NCBI GenBank assembly: GCA_021785655.1
Contig: JAJYET010000009.1
Span: 1 to 63,636 of the forward strand
Origin: a bacterium
Lineage (GTDB): Bacteria > Chloroflexota > Dormibacteria > Aeolococcales > Bog-877
Length of the DNA stretch: 63,636 nucleotides
Reading direction: 5' to 3'
Position numbers and translations under genes: made by a program
Shown: piece after piece, positions 8,325 through 17,052 of the stretch
How the letters are laid out: each line of letters opens with the position of its first letter
Position numbering within the stretch: the first letter of the stretch is position 1
Notes under the pieces: generated by a model
Database searches by the model: none
Told to the model about the DNA's origin: nothing
Seen by the model: the letters and a program-made list of their open reading frames with translations, nothing else

Positions 8325-9116
8325 TCATGGCCAGAGGCCCTCGATCCGGCCCCCCAGGACGGGCACCGACCGGATGAGGGCCGACGTGTAGGGGTGCCGG
8401 GGTGCCTCGAAGATCTGGTCCACCGGGCCCTCCTCCACCACCTCTCCCCGGTAGAGGACCAGGACCCGGGTGCAGACGTGCCGGATGACCGCCATGTCGT
8501 GGGAGATGAAGATGAGGCTCAGCCCCAGGCGGTCCACCAGGTCCGCGATCAGGTTCAGCACCTGGGCTCGCACCGAGACGTCCAGCGCGCTCACCGCCTC
8601 GTCGGCTATCAGCGCCGTGGGCTCCGGAGCGAGGGCCCGGGCGATCGCCACCCGCTGTCGCTGCCCCCCCGAGAGCTGGTGGGGGTAGAGCCGCTCCGAC
8701 CCGGACGGCAGCCCCACCGCCTCCAGCAGCTGCTGGACCCGCTGGCCGTGGTCCCCCGGGACCCGTAGGGCCCGGAGCGGCTCGGCCACCGCCCGGCCCA
8801 CGCGCAACCGGGGGTCCAGGGAGCCGAACGGGTCCTGGAAGATGATCTGGACCCCCTGGCGCAGCGGGACGAGGTCCTGGCGTCGCCCGCCCAGGATGGA
8901 GCGCCCCTGAAAGCGGACCTCCCCCCGGTCGGGGCGCTCCAGGGCCACCAGGATCCGGGCCAGCGTCGACTTGCCGGACCCCGACTCCCCCACGACCCCC
9001 AGCCGCTCACCCTCCCCCAGCCGCAGGGAGACCCTGGAGAGGGCGTGGACGGTGCGGCCTCTGGAGCCGTAGGTGCGGCTGACCTCCACCGCCTCCAGGA
9101 GCGGCTCAGCGGCCAA
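8325..9116 (-). CDS. oligopeptide ABC importer ATPase (OppF type), system 1
   Basis: 263 residues. Walker A GESGSGKST, signature LSGGQRQRVAIARAL and switch His in FISHDMA are intact. Walker B reads ALIADEAVSALD: the proline normally found after the Asp-Glu pair (DEP) is Ala here. The start is taken as TTG 9116, which overlaps the upstream ATPase stop by 11 bases and gives AAEPLLEAVEVSRTYG, the normal OppF N-terminus. Longer in-frame extensions run through the upstream gene and are not credible. Last gene of the importer operon; it hydrolyses ATP at the inner face of the membrane together with the OppD partner. Confidence 0.9.
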   Translation of the reverse strand: MAAEPLLEAVEVSRTYGSRGRTVHALSRVSLRLGEGERLGVVGESGSGKSTLARILVALERPDRGEVRFQGRSILGGRRQDLVPLRQGVQIIFQDPFGSLDPRLRVGRAVAEPLRALRVPGDHGQRVQQLLEAVGLPSGSERLYPHQLSGGQRQRVAIARALAPEPTALIADEAVSALDVSVRAQVLNLIADLVDRLGLSLIFISHDMAVIRHVCTRVLVLYRGEVVEEGPVDQIFEAPRHPYTSALIRSVPVLGGRIEGLWP

Positions 9117-10095
9117 TGTAGGACCGCCCCAGCGATGCCGAACCGGGATGGAGCGGGAACCAGCAGGCGAACTGGTGGCCGTCCCCGACCAGCGGCGGAG
9201 CCTCCTGGCAGCGGGCCTGCTCCCGCGGGCAGCGGCCCCGGAAGACGCAGCCTTCCGGGAATCCACCCAGCGAGGGGACGGAACCGGGAATCGTGGGGAG
9301 ACGGCCGGCCGCGAGCTGGCTCCTGGCTCCGATCCCCGCCGAAGTCTCGAGCAGGGCCGCCGTGTAAGGGTGTCGGGGCGCCTCCAGGATCTCCTCGGTG
9401 CTGGCAGCCTCCACCAGGGTGCCGCCGTACATCACCAGGACCCGCCGGCAGACCGAGGAGACCACCGCCAGGTCGTGGCTGATGAGGAGCAGGGCCGAGC
9501 CCTCCTCCGCCACCAGCCTCTGCAGCAGCGCCAGCACCTGGGCCTGCACGGTCACGTCCAGGGCGGTGGTGGGCTCGTCGGCGAGGATCAGGGCGGGATC
9601 GCAGGCCAGGGCGATGGCGATCACGACCCGCTGCCGCTGACCCCCCGAGAGCTGGTGGGGAAAGCGGCGCGACTGTTCCTCGGGGGAGGGGAAGCCGACC
9701 CGGGACATCAGCTCCAGCATCCGCCGGCGGGCCCCGGAGCGGGACAGCCGCCGGTGGGCCCGAACGGCGTCGACGATCTGCTGGCCCACCCTCATGAGTG
9801 GGTCCAAGGCGGTCATCGGCTCCTGGAACACCATCGCCATCCGGGCGCCCCGGATCGCCGAGAACTCGCGGTCCGAGAGACCGACCAGCTGGCCGCCCTC
9901 GAACTCGACCGAGCCCTGCACCGCAAAGCCCTCCGGCTGGAGTCCCATGATGGCCAGGGCGGCGACCGTCTTGCCCGAGCCGGACTCCCCGATCAGCCCA
10001 ACACGCTCGCCAGCCGACACCTCGAAGTCCACCCCCCGCAGGACGGGCAGACCTCCCGTCTCCACCTTCAGCCCCGTCACCCGGAGCAGCGTCAC
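9106..10095 (-). CDS. oligopeptide ABC importer ATPase (OppD type), system 1
   Basis: 329 residues. Walker A GESGSGKTVAAL, signature LSGGQRQRVVIAIAL, Walker B LILADEPTTALD and LLISHDLAV are complete. The C-terminal oligopeptide/dipeptide extension carries a cysteine set (CVFRGRCPREQARC with a later C), the motif that in some relatives holds an iron-sulfur cluster. The GTG start overlaps the OppC stop as GTGA, so translation is probably coupled. Confidence 0.93.
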   Translation of the reverse strand: MTLLRVTGLKVETGGLPVLRGVDFEVSAGERVGLIGESGSGKTVAALAIMGLQPEGFAVQGSVEFEGGQLVGLSDREFSAIRGARMAMVFQEPMTALDPLMRVGQQIVDAVRAHRRLSRSGARRRMLELMSRVGFPSPEEQSRRFPHQLSGGQRQRVVIAIALACDPALILADEPTTALDVTVQAQVLALLQRLVAEEGSALLLISHDLAVVSSVCRRVLVMYGGTLVEAASTEEILEAPRHPYTAALLETSAGIGARSQLAAGRLPTIPGSVPSLGGFPEGCVFRGRCPREQARCQEAPPLVGDGHQFACWFPLHPGSASLGRSYIGR

Positions 10096-10964
10096 GACCG
10101 GCCCCGAAGGGTGGGATCGAGGAGGTCGCGCAGGCCGTCGCCCAGGGCGTTGAATCCGAGGACGCTCACGGCGATGGCCAGCCCTGGCCAGACCGCCAGA
10201 AGAGGATCCTGGTAGAGGTAGCTCTGGGCGTTCTCCAGCATCCCGCCCCAGGTGGCGGTCGGGGGAGGGGTCCCGAGACCGAGGTAGGAGAGGGCGGCCA
10301 CCGCCAGCACGGTGACCGACAGCAGGAGCGAGACCTGCACGATGATGAAGGGGGCCACGTTGGGCAGGACGTGGCGGCGCAGGATCGCCAGCGGCGAGCG
10401 CCCGTAGGCGCGCGCGGCCTGGACATACTCGCTGGCCAGGATGGGCAGGGCGGCGCTCCTGGTCACCCGGGCGAACGAGGGGATGGAGGCGACCCCGATG
10501 GCGACCGTGGCGGTGACCGTGGAGGCGCCGAAGGCGGCCACCAGGGTGATCGCCGCCAGCAGGGCGGGAAAGGAGTAGACCAGGTCGGCCAGGCGCATGA
10601 TCGTCTCCCCCACCGCCCCCCGACGGGAGGCGGCCAGCAGCCCCGCGGGGACCCCCACCAGGCCGGCTATTAGCACCGCGCCCAGGCTCGAGAGAAGGGT
10701 GAGGTCGGTCCCGGACATCAGCCGGGAGAGGACGTCGCGACCGTACTCGTCGGTGCCCATGAGGTGAGCTGCGCTGGGCGGAAGCAGCTCCTTGCCCGTG
10801 GAGACGGTGAGCGGCCCGTAGGGGGTCCAGAAGACGGCCACGACTGCGACCAGCAGGATCACCCCCACCACGAGGCCCCCGAACAGCGCGCTGGGGCTGC
10901 CGCCGACCAGCCGGCGGACCGTGCTCCGGGTGGCGGCCGCGTGCAGCCCCAACTCCAGGCTCAC
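10092..10964 (-). CDS. oligopeptide ABC importer permease (OppC type), system 1
   Basis: 290 residues with about six membrane segments. Begins with a cytoplasmic N-terminus and a first helix at about 27-48, then the family's LMGTDEYGRDVLSRLM segment. The EAA loop that docks the ATPase is around ARAYGRSPLAILRRHVLPN. Starts with GTG overlapping the OppB stop (GTGA). It forms the channel with OppB. Confidence 0.93.
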   Translation of the reverse strand: MSLELGLHAAATRSTVRRLVGGSPSALFGGLVVGVILLVAVVAVFWTPYGPLTVSTGKELLPPSAAHLMGTDEYGRDVLSRLMSGTDLTLLSSLGAVLIAGLVGVPAGLLAASRRGAVGETIMRLADLVYSFPALLAAITLVAAFGASTVTATVAIGVASIPSFARVTRSAALPILASEYVQAARAYGRSPLAILRRHVLPNVAPFIIVQVSLLLSVTVLAVAALSYLGLGTPPPTATWGGMLENAQSYLYQDPLLAVWPGLAIAVSVLGFNALGDGLRDLLDPTLRGRS

Positions 10965-11974
10965 CCGCCCACCTCCAGCCGCGGGTCCACGATGCGGTAG
11001 AGCAGGTCCACGACGAGGTTGGCCACCACCACCACCGTGGCCACCAGCATCACGATGTCCTGAACGGTGATCAGGTCACGGTTGGCCACGGAGGAGAGGA
11101 GCAGGCTGCCCACCCCCGGCAGGGTGAACACCGCCTCGATGACCACGGCGCCGATGATGAGGCCGGACAGTTCCAGCCCCAGGACCGTCAGCACCGGGAC
11201 CGAGGCGTTGCGGACCCCGTGGCGAACCAGGGCCCGGCCGGCGGGGAGGCCCTTGGCGCGGGCGGTGCGCAGATAGTCGGCCCGCATCACCCCGAGGATG
11301 GCGGTGCGGACGTAGCGGGAGAGGATGGCCCCCTCCACCAGGCCGAGGGAGATCGCCGGCAGGACCAGGGAGCGCAGCGCCCCCCCCACGCTCTGGGACC
11401 AGGGGATGAAGCCGCTGGCCGGGAGCAGCCGCCAGTCCACCGCGACCACGATGATGAGCAGGATCCCCAGGACGAAGTTGGGGATGGCGATGCCCACCTG
11501 GGTGGCGGCGGCCAGCCAGGCCCCGGAGGCGCGCCGGTGCCGGAGGGCGCTCAGGATCCCGGTGGGCACGGCGATGGCCAGCCCGAACAGCAACCCCAGG
11601 GCCACCAGCGGTCCGGTCACCGCCAGCGCCGCTTCCAGCTCGGGAGCGATCGGCTGGCCCGAGATGTAGGAGTTGCCGAGGTGCAGGGAGAGGAGGCCGG
11701 CGATCCAGTGCAGGTACTGCAGGGGGAGCGGCTGGTTCAGCCCCAGCTTGATGGTCAGCTCCCTCACCGACGCCGGGGTCGCCTGGGTGCCGAGGATCAC
11801 CTGGGCGGGGCTCCCCGGCAGGATGTTGAGGACCGTGAAGACCAGGACCGAGGCGCCGAAGAGGGTCAGGACCATGGCCACCAGCCGGCGCGCCAAGAAG
11901 CGCAGGAAAGCCAGGTCTCGGCGGTCTGGGGCATCCTCGGCCGGCAGCAGCGGACTGCCGGCCAAGGCTGGCAC
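10961..11974 (-). CDS. oligopeptide ABC importer permease (OppB type), system 1
   Basis: 337 residues, about six membrane segments, with the family N-terminus (LARRLVAMVLTLFGASVLVF) and the EAA loop around RTARAKGLPAGRALVRHGVRN. The first 20 residues before the membrane helix are unusual in being acidic and hydrophilic; the GTG 11974 start is plausible but a later start cannot be excluded. Lies 63 bases after the binding-protein gene, with a GC-rich palindrome in between. Confidence 0.92.
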   Translation of the reverse strand: MPALAGSPLLPAEDAPDRRDLAFLRFLARRLVAMVLTLFGASVLVFTVLNILPGSPAQVILGTQATPASVRELTIKLGLNQPLPLQYLHWIAGLLSLHLGNSYISGQPIAPELEAALAVTGPLVALGLLFGLAIAVPTGILSALRHRRASGAWLAAATQVGIAIPNFVLGILLIIVVAVDWRLLPASGFIPWSQSVGGALRSLVLPAISLGLVEGAILSRYVRTAILGVMRADYLRTARAKGLPAGRALVRHGVRNASVPVLTVLGLELSGLIIGAVVIEAVFTLPGVGSLLLSSVANRDLITVQDIVMLVATVVVVANLVVDLLYRIVDPRLEVGG

Positions 11975-11988
11975 CTCGATGGCCCCTA

Positions 11989-12003
11989 CCCCCGGCCCGG
12001 GGG
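11989..12003. repeat. short GC palindrome between binding protein and OppB genes
   Basis: CCCCCGGCCCGGGGG, a 15-base perfect palindrome in the gap between the binding-protein stop and the OppB start. It may reduce readthrough so that the binding protein is made in excess, as often seen in importer operons, but the one-base loop means it cannot form a simple hairpin at full stem. Confidence 0.3.
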
Positions 12004-12037
12004 TGCGCCACCGTCCTCTGGCCGGACCATCAGCGTC

Positions 12038-13612
12038 TCAGGAGGTGTACCCCAGGGCCCTGGCGGAGGCCGGGACCGTGCCGCCGATGCCGACGTAGGT
12101 GAGGTTGAAGGACTCGGTGTAGGCGGTGGACGAGAGGCCCACGATGTCCTTCTGGGCCACCGTGAGGTCGGGGATGATGTAGATCCAGTCGTTGACGGCA
12201 TCGGCCGTGATCTGCCTCAGGACCTTCTGGTAGCCGGAGATCCACTGGGCCTCGGTGGGCGCCGCATTGGCCGCCGTCAGCTCCTGGGCCACCTGGCTGG
12301 TCTTGGCGTAGTGCCAGTAGTAGCCCGTGGTGCCGTAGTTGCCGATGTCCCGGCCCTCGGCGTGATCGATGATGGTGGCCTGATAGGCACCCCCCTCGAA
12401 GACCTGCGAGATCCAGAGCGGGAAATCGATGGTGCTGACGGTGACCTTGATGCCCACCGCCCCGAGCTCCGAGACGATCAGGGGGGCGGCCAGCTGGGCG
12501 TAGAAGTACGGGGGGAGAGTGAGGGCCAGGGAGAAGCCGTTGGGGTACCCGGCCTCGGTCAGCAGCTGCTTCGCCTTGGTCGGGTTGTACGGGTAGGCGT
12601 TGCTCAGGTTGACGTAGAAGGGGTCGGCGGGGACCGTGTCACTCCCGGCGGCCAGCCCGTAGCCTCCCGACGCCGCCTGGATGATCGCCTTCTTGTCGGT
12701 GGCATAGAGGATGGCCTGGCGGACCAGCTTGTTCTGCAGGGGGCCGTAGGCGTTGTTCAGGGTCATCTGGACCTTCCCATTGGTGAGCCCGGCGATCACC
12801 CGATACGCGGGATTGGACTTGAAGAGCCCGAGATCCTGGGGGGTCGAGAGGTTGTCGATCATGTTGATCTGGCCACTCTGGAGCGCCGAGTTGAGGTCAT
12901 TGGGGTTGGTGAAGTAGCGGAACACCACCCCAGCCACGTTGGGCTTGTAGCCCCAGTAGAGGTTGTTGCGGGCCAGGGTGACGCTGTAGTTGGTGGTCTC
13001 GCCCGTGACCTTGAAGGGCCCTGTCCCGACAGGATCGGTGGCCATGCTGGAGATGGCGGAGGGATCCAGGATCACCCCGTTGGAGTAGGCGGCGAGGTTG
13101 TACAGCCACTCCCAACTGGGACTTTGCAGAGTGACCTTCACCTGATCAGAACCGACCTGGGTGACCGAGGAGGCATCGAAGATCTTGGTGTACGGGTAGG
13201 TCGAGCCCGGGGCGAAGACGCGCTTCAGGCTGAAGACCACGTCGGCCGGGGTCAGCGGATCCCCGTTGGAGAACTTCACCCCCTTGCGGATGGTGAAGGT
13301 GTACGAGGAGGGGGCGCCGTAGCTCGGGGAGGACGTCCACGAGGTGGCCAGCACCGGCACGATCTTGCCGTTGGGAGCGAGCTCCACCAGGTGCTGGAGG
13401 ACGTTGTAGTCGATGACCTCGTCGATGGCCTGCGAGGCGTTCGCGGTGAGGTCCAGGGTCGGGGGGAAGACGTTGGAGGACCCGATCGTGAGGGTCTTCA
13501 GCGGCTGGGTCTTGGGGGAAGGGCTGGAGCTGCACGCGGCCAGCACCAAAGCCCCGGCCACCAGCAGAGCCCCCGCCCGGACGAAGCGCCAACCTGCCCT
13601 CTCGAAGCCCAT
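12038..13612 (-). CDS. oligopeptide-type substrate-binding lipoprotein, system 1
   Basis: 524 residues, SBP family 5. Signal peptide with a lipobox (LVLAAC) places it on the outer face of the membrane. Family features include the TFTIRKGVKFSNGDPLT segment and the periplasmic-binding fold of usual length. Start ATG 13612 is chosen because GGGGGAG stands at normal spacing; the longer frame from a GTG further up would put 19 polar residues before the signal. First gene of the system-1 importer operon and divergent from the amidohydrolase/dehydrogenase operon, which suggests shared control from the 118-base gap between them. Ligand unknown; peptides are the family default. Confidence 0.92.
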   Translation of the reverse strand: MGFERAGWRFVRAGALLVAGALVLAACSSSPSPKTQPLKTLTIGSSNVFPPTLDLTANASQAIDEVIDYNVLQHLVELAPNGKIVPVLATSWTSSPSYGAPSSYTFTIRKGVKFSNGDPLTPADVVFSLKRVFAPGSTYPYTKIFDASSVTQVGSDQVKVTLQSPSWEWLYNLAAYSNGVILDPSAISSMATDPVGTGPFKVTGETTNYSVTLARNNLYWGYKPNVAGVVFRYFTNPNDLNSALQSGQINMIDNLSTPQDLGLFKSNPAYRVIAGLTNGKVQMTLNNAYGPLQNKLVRQAILYATDKKAIIQAASGGYGLAAGSDTVPADPFYVNLSNAYPYNPTKAKQLLTEAGYPNGFSLALTLPPYFYAQLAAPLIVSELGAVGIKVTVSTIDFPLWISQVFEGGAYQATIIDHAEGRDIGNYGTTGYYWHYAKTSQVAQELTAANAAPTEAQWISGYQKVLRQITADAVNDWIYIIPDLTVAQKDIVGLSSTAYTESFNLTYVGIGGTVPASARALGYTS

Positions 13613-13697
13613 GCGTTCTCCCCCCACTGGGACACCCAACTCGCTCCCGGGGTCCGGCCCGGATGGCACGAGATTGTAGCCGCTGGAACCGCTGCCT

Positions 13698-13703
13698 TAC
13701 GAT
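13698..13703 (+). promoter_or_regulatory. -10-like box TACGAT before the catabolic operon
   Basis: TACGAT lies 28 bases before the ATG of the first gene of the plus-strand operon, with GAGGAGG between it and the start. No convincing -35 can be named. This gap also drives the divergent importer operon. Confidence 0.3.
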
Positions 13704-13730
13704 CCAGGGGAGGAAAAGGCCTGAGGAGGC

Positions 13731-14804
13731 ATGGTGCGCACCCTGCGAGTTGCGGTCATCCCGGGGGACGGGGTGGGCCCGGAGATCTCCGAGACCTGCC
13801 AGCCGGTGATCGAGGCGGCCGCGTCCCGGGCCGAGGTCCAAGTTGAGATGGCCCAGCTGGACTGGGGAGGCGAACGCCACCTGCGTCTCGGCGCGCCCAT
13901 GCCCGAGGACGGGCCCGCCATCCTGCGCACCTTCGATGCGGCCCTCTTCGGCGCCGTGGGACGCCCGGACGTGCCCGACCACGAGCTGATCTGGGGCCTG
14001 ATCATCCGACTGCGCCAGGAGCTCGGCCTGTCCGTCAACCTCAGACCGGCACTCACCTTTCAGGGAGTTCCCAGCCCCCTCCACAACGGTGCCGCCATAG
14101 ACCTGCTCGTGGTGCGGGAGAACACCGAGGGCGAGTACGCCGGGGCGGGGGGCCGGCTGCGGAACGGCAACCCTTCGGAGGTGGCGGTCGAGGTGGCCAT
14201 CCACTCCCGGGCGGCGATCTCCGAGGCGGCGCGTTTCGCCTTCGAGGCGGCCCGGCGGCGGCGGCGGCGGCTCCACCTGGTCACCAAGTCCAACGCCATG
14301 CGCTACGGCTACGTGCTCTGGGATGAGGCGGTGGCGGAGGTGGCGGGGGACTACCCCGACGTCAGCTGGGAGCGGGTGCTGGTGGACGCCATGGCCGCCC
14401 GGTTGGTGCAGCGCCCGGGAGAGCTGGACGTCGTGCTCTGCAGCAACCTGTTCGGCGACATCCTGTCCGACCTCGCCGCAGCGCTGGTGGGAGGGTTGGG
14501 GATGGCCCCCAGCGCCAACATCCGGCCCGGCCAGCGGCTGGGAGTCTTCGAGCCGGTGCACGGCTCCGCCCCCGACATCGCCGGCCGCGGGATCGCCAAC
14601 CCCAGCGGCTATCTCCTCTCGGCGGCGATGATGTTCGACCACCTGGAGGCGGGAGCGGCCGCGGACGAGATCCGCTCCGCGCTGGCTGGCGCCCTCCAGC
14701 AACCCGAGCTGAGGACCCCGGACCTCGGTGGGGCGGCGACCACCGCCCAGCTGGCTTCCTCGGTCCTGGCCTGGGTGCAGGCGGGGGAGGGCAGCCGCGC
14801 TTGA
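13731..14804 (+). CDS. tartrate/D-malate dehydrogenase-type enzyme (isocitrate/isopropylmalate family)
   Basis: 357 residues. A metal- and NAD(P)-dependent beta-decarboxylating dehydrogenase of a 2-hydroxy acid. VIPGDGVGPEI is the cofactor loop; VVRENTEGEYAG, TKSNAMRYGYVLWDE (catalytic Lys) and SNLFGDILSD with the later EPVHGSAPDIAGRG are family signatures. NLRPALTFQGVPSPL and YGYVLWDE match tartrate/D-malate dehydrogenases better than leucine-pathway LeuB. GAGGAGG precedes ATG 13731 very closely; GTG 13734 has better spacing and would remove one residue. First gene of a run with four-base overlaps. The exact substrate cannot be read from sequence. Confidence 0.85.
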   Translation: MVRTLRVAVIPGDGVGPEISETCQPVIEAAASRAEVQVEMAQLDWGGERHLRLGAPMPEDGPAILRTFDAALFGAVGRPDVPDHELIWGLIIRLRQELGLSVNLRPALTFQGVPSPLHNGAAIDLLVVRENTEGEYAGAGGRLRNGNPSEVAVEVAIHSRAAISEAARFAFEAARRRRRRLHLVTKSNAMRYGYVLWDEAVAEVAGDYPDVSWERVLVDAMAARLVQRPGELDVVLCSNLFGDILSDLAAALVGGLGMAPSANIRPGQRLGVFEPVHGSAPDIAGRGIANPSGYLLSAAMMFDHLEAGAAADEIRSALAGALQQPELRTPDLGGAATTAQLASSVLAWVQAGEGSRA

Positions 14805-16003
14805 CCGAGAACCCCATCCCCCCCGTGGACGCGAAGGCCGTGGTGGAGCTCGCCCGGGAGTTGATCCGGATCCCGAGCGTCGCCGGGCGAGACGGCGGGG
14901 AGCGGGCGGCCGCCGACCTGGTGGCCAAGACCATGAGCGGCTTCGGCTGGCACCCCGAGCTGACCGAGGTCGCCCCGGGGCGAACCAACGTTGTCGCCAC
15001 CGTGGACGGCGGCGGCGGCCCGGGGCCGACTCTGGCCCTGGAGGGCCATCTGGACGTGGTGACGGAGGGCGACCTCTCGGCGTGGACGGTGGATCCGTTC
15101 GGGGCGGAGATCCATGACGGCCGCCTGTACGGTCGCGGAGCCGCCGACATGAAGGCGGGGGTAGCGGCCATGCTCCACGGCGCCCGTGCCCTGCAGAGAA
15201 GCGGCCCGTTCCCCGGGCGCCTCCGGCTCCTGGCCCTCGCCGACGAGGAAGGGATGATGCTGGGGGCCAAGCGGGCGGTCAAAGATGGCCACCTGGACGG
15301 CGTCTCGGGGGTCATCATCTGCGAGCCGGAGGGAGGCGAGATCTGCCCCAGCTCCAAGGGAGCTCTGCGGCTGCGCTTCGACCTGCTGGGCCGGATGTCC
15401 CACGGCGCCATGCCGGAGCTGGCCCGGAGCCCGATCCCGGTGGCGGGCCTGCTGGTCCAGGAGCTGGCGGCGGCGCAGACCGCCCTCCAGCGGGACCCAG
15501 GCCCCCACCCCACCCTGGGCCTCACCTACCTCACGCCCACCGTGGTGGCCGCGGGGTCCCTGGACCAGATGAACGTCACGCCGGCGCGGGCGGTGCTGGC
15601 CGTGGACGTCCGCACCGTCCCGGGAGTGGACCACCCCCGGCTGCTGGCCGACCTCCGCTCCCGCTGTGACCGGCTGGCCCAGACCCACGAGGTGGCGATC
15701 GAGGTCACGGTCATCGACGACCGCCCCCCGGTGGAGGTCCCGGCGGAGGACCCCCTGGTGCTGGCCCTGGGGCTAGCCCACGCTGAGCTCTGGGGCCACT
15801 CGGCCCCGCTCGGGGGGGTGCCCGGCACCACTGACGGCACCATCATCACCCGGGACACCGGCATCCCGACAGTGGTCTACGGTCCTGGCGGGAAGTGGAT
15901 CGCCCACCAGGCGGATGAGTTCGTCGAGGTGGACGAGATCCCGAGGTACTCCGACACCTATGCGCGTGCCGCCCAGATCTTTCTGGGAGGGGCGGCATCA
16001 TGA
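14801..16003 (+). CDS. M20 family amidohydrolase (ArgE/DapE-like)
   Basis: 400 residues. Zinc-dependent hydrolase of an N-acyl amino acid or dipeptide. The first metal ligands are in LEGHLDVV, the bridging Asp in YGRGAADMKAG, the Glu pair in LADEEGMMLGA, and the last His in WIAHQADEF. A dimerisation lid lies at about 185-300. The TTG start overlaps the upstream stop as TTGA, with no separate ribosome site, implying coupled translation. Context with an oligopeptide importer and a P1 aminopeptidase suggests it removes an acyl group or splits a dipeptide intermediate. Substrate unknown. Confidence 0.88.
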   Translation: MTENPIPPVDAKAVVELARELIRIPSVAGRDGGERAAADLVAKTMSGFGWHPELTEVAPGRTNVVATVDGGGGPGPTLALEGHLDVVTEGDLSAWTVDPFGAEIHDGRLYGRGAADMKAGVAAMLHGARALQRSGPFPGRLRLLALADEEGMMLGAKRAVKDGHLDGVSGVIICEPEGGEICPSSKGALRLRFDLLGRMSHGAMPELARSPIPVAGLLVQELAAAQTALQRDPGPHPTLGLTYLTPTVVAAGSLDQMNVTPARAVLAVDVRTVPGVDHPRLLADLRSRCDRLAQTHEVAIEVTVIDDRPPVEVPAEDPLVLALGLAHAELWGHSAPLGGVPGTTDGTIITRDTGIPTVVYGPGGKWIAHQADEFVEVDEIPRYSDTYARAAQIFLGGAAS

Positions 16004-17046
16004 GCGGAATCCCAGCCTCCGGCCCCACGGACTCCCTGCAGGACGTCCGCGGGCTCCGGGTGGGACAAGCCCAGCGCTTCGGCGACGGCTGGCTGACGGG
16101 CACCACCGTGATCCTGGCGGGGGTTCCCGGAGCGGTCGCCGGGGTCGACGTGCGGGGGGGCGGACCCGGGACCAGGGAGACCGACCTCCTGGACCCCCGC
16201 AACCTGGTGGAGCGGGTTCAGGCGGTGGTCCTCAGTGGCGGCAGCGCCTATGGCCTCTCCAGCGCCGACGGAGTGGTGCGCGGCCTGGCCGACGACGGCC
16301 TGGGCCTGGTGGTGGGGCCGGGACAGGTGGTCCCCATCGTCCCGGCGGCCATCATCTTCGACCTGGGCCGCGGCGGGGAGTTCCGCCACCACCCGGGCCC
16401 GGAGCTCGGCTTGGAGGCGTACGCCAGGGCGCGGCAGGGAGATGGCCCCATCGCGCAGGGATGCGTGGGCGCCGGCACGGGAGCCGTGGCCGGTGGCCTC
16501 AAGGGAGGGGTGGGCACGGCCAGCATCCAACTCGCCGGCGGGCCCACGGTGGGGGCGCTGGCGGTGGTCAACGCCATGGGCTCCACCGTGGACCCGGCCA
16601 CCGGCCTGCTGTGGGCGGCGGCCGGGGACCCCGGGCTCACCGCCGCACTGCAGGGTGCCCACCCGGCTCCGACAGAACCGATCCCGGTCCGGGCACCGGG
16701 ACTCAACACCACGGTCGGGGTGGTGGCCACGGACGCACCGCTCACCAAGGCCCAGTGCCGCAAGCTGGCCGAGGCCGGCCAGGATGGGATGGCGCGGGCC
16801 ATCCGTCCCTGCCACACCATGTTCGACGGCGACACCGTGTTCGGCCTCTCCACCGCGGACTCCGGGGAGGCGACCTCCCCATCCGAACTCAACGACCTGC
16901 TGGCCGCCGCTGCCGACTGCTTCTCCCGGGCGGTCGGCCACGCCGTGCTGGCCGCCACCAGCACCACCACGCCGGCAGGGAGGTGGCGCTCCTACCGGGA
17001 GCTCCACCTCCCCCAGCCCGCCGGCAACAGCGGCATTGGAGACTAG
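16000..17046 (+). CDS. P1 family N-terminal nucleophile amidase (DmpA/NylC-like)
   Basis: 348 residues. The family is made as one chain and cuts itself into two subunits to free a nucleophilic Ser or Thr; members hydrolyse D-amino-acid amides, beta-peptides or 6-aminohexanoate oligomers. GLNTTVGVVATDAPLTKAQ corresponds to the NylC cleavage site, so the expected cut is Asn236/Thr237 with Thr237 as nucleophile. SGGSAYGLSSADGV, GCVGAGTGAVAGGLKGG and VVNAMGSTVDPATG are further family blocks. ATGA overlap with the M20 gene. Adjacent amidohydrolase, aldehyde dehydrogenase and SDR make an amide-linked omega- or beta-amino compound an attractive substrate, but this is inference. Confidence 0.88.
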   Translation: MSGIPASGPTDSLQDVRGLRVGQAQRFGDGWLTGTTVILAGVPGAVAGVDVRGGGPGTRETDLLDPRNLVERVQAVVLSGGSAYGLSSADGVVRGLADDGLGLVVGPGQVVPIVPAAIIFDLGRGGEFRHHPGPELGLEAYARARQGDGPIAQGCVGAGTGAVAGGLKGGVGTASIQLAGGPTVGALAVVNAMGSTVDPATGLLWAAAGDPGLTAALQGAHPAPTEPIPVRAPGLNTTVGVVATDAPLTKAQCRKLAEAGQDGMARAIRPCHTMFDGDTVFGLSTADSGEATSPSELNDLLAAAADCFSRAVGHAVLAATSTTTPAGRWRSYRELHLPQPAGNSGIGD

Positions 17047-17052
17047 GACGAG

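Noticed and set aside
11219-13846. Long plus-strand open frame of 875 codons opposite the importer genes
   Set aside because: It is antisense to well-supported OppB and binding-protein genes, is rich in Gly, Arg, Gln, His and Asp as expected from reading GC-rich genes backwards, and shows no domain.
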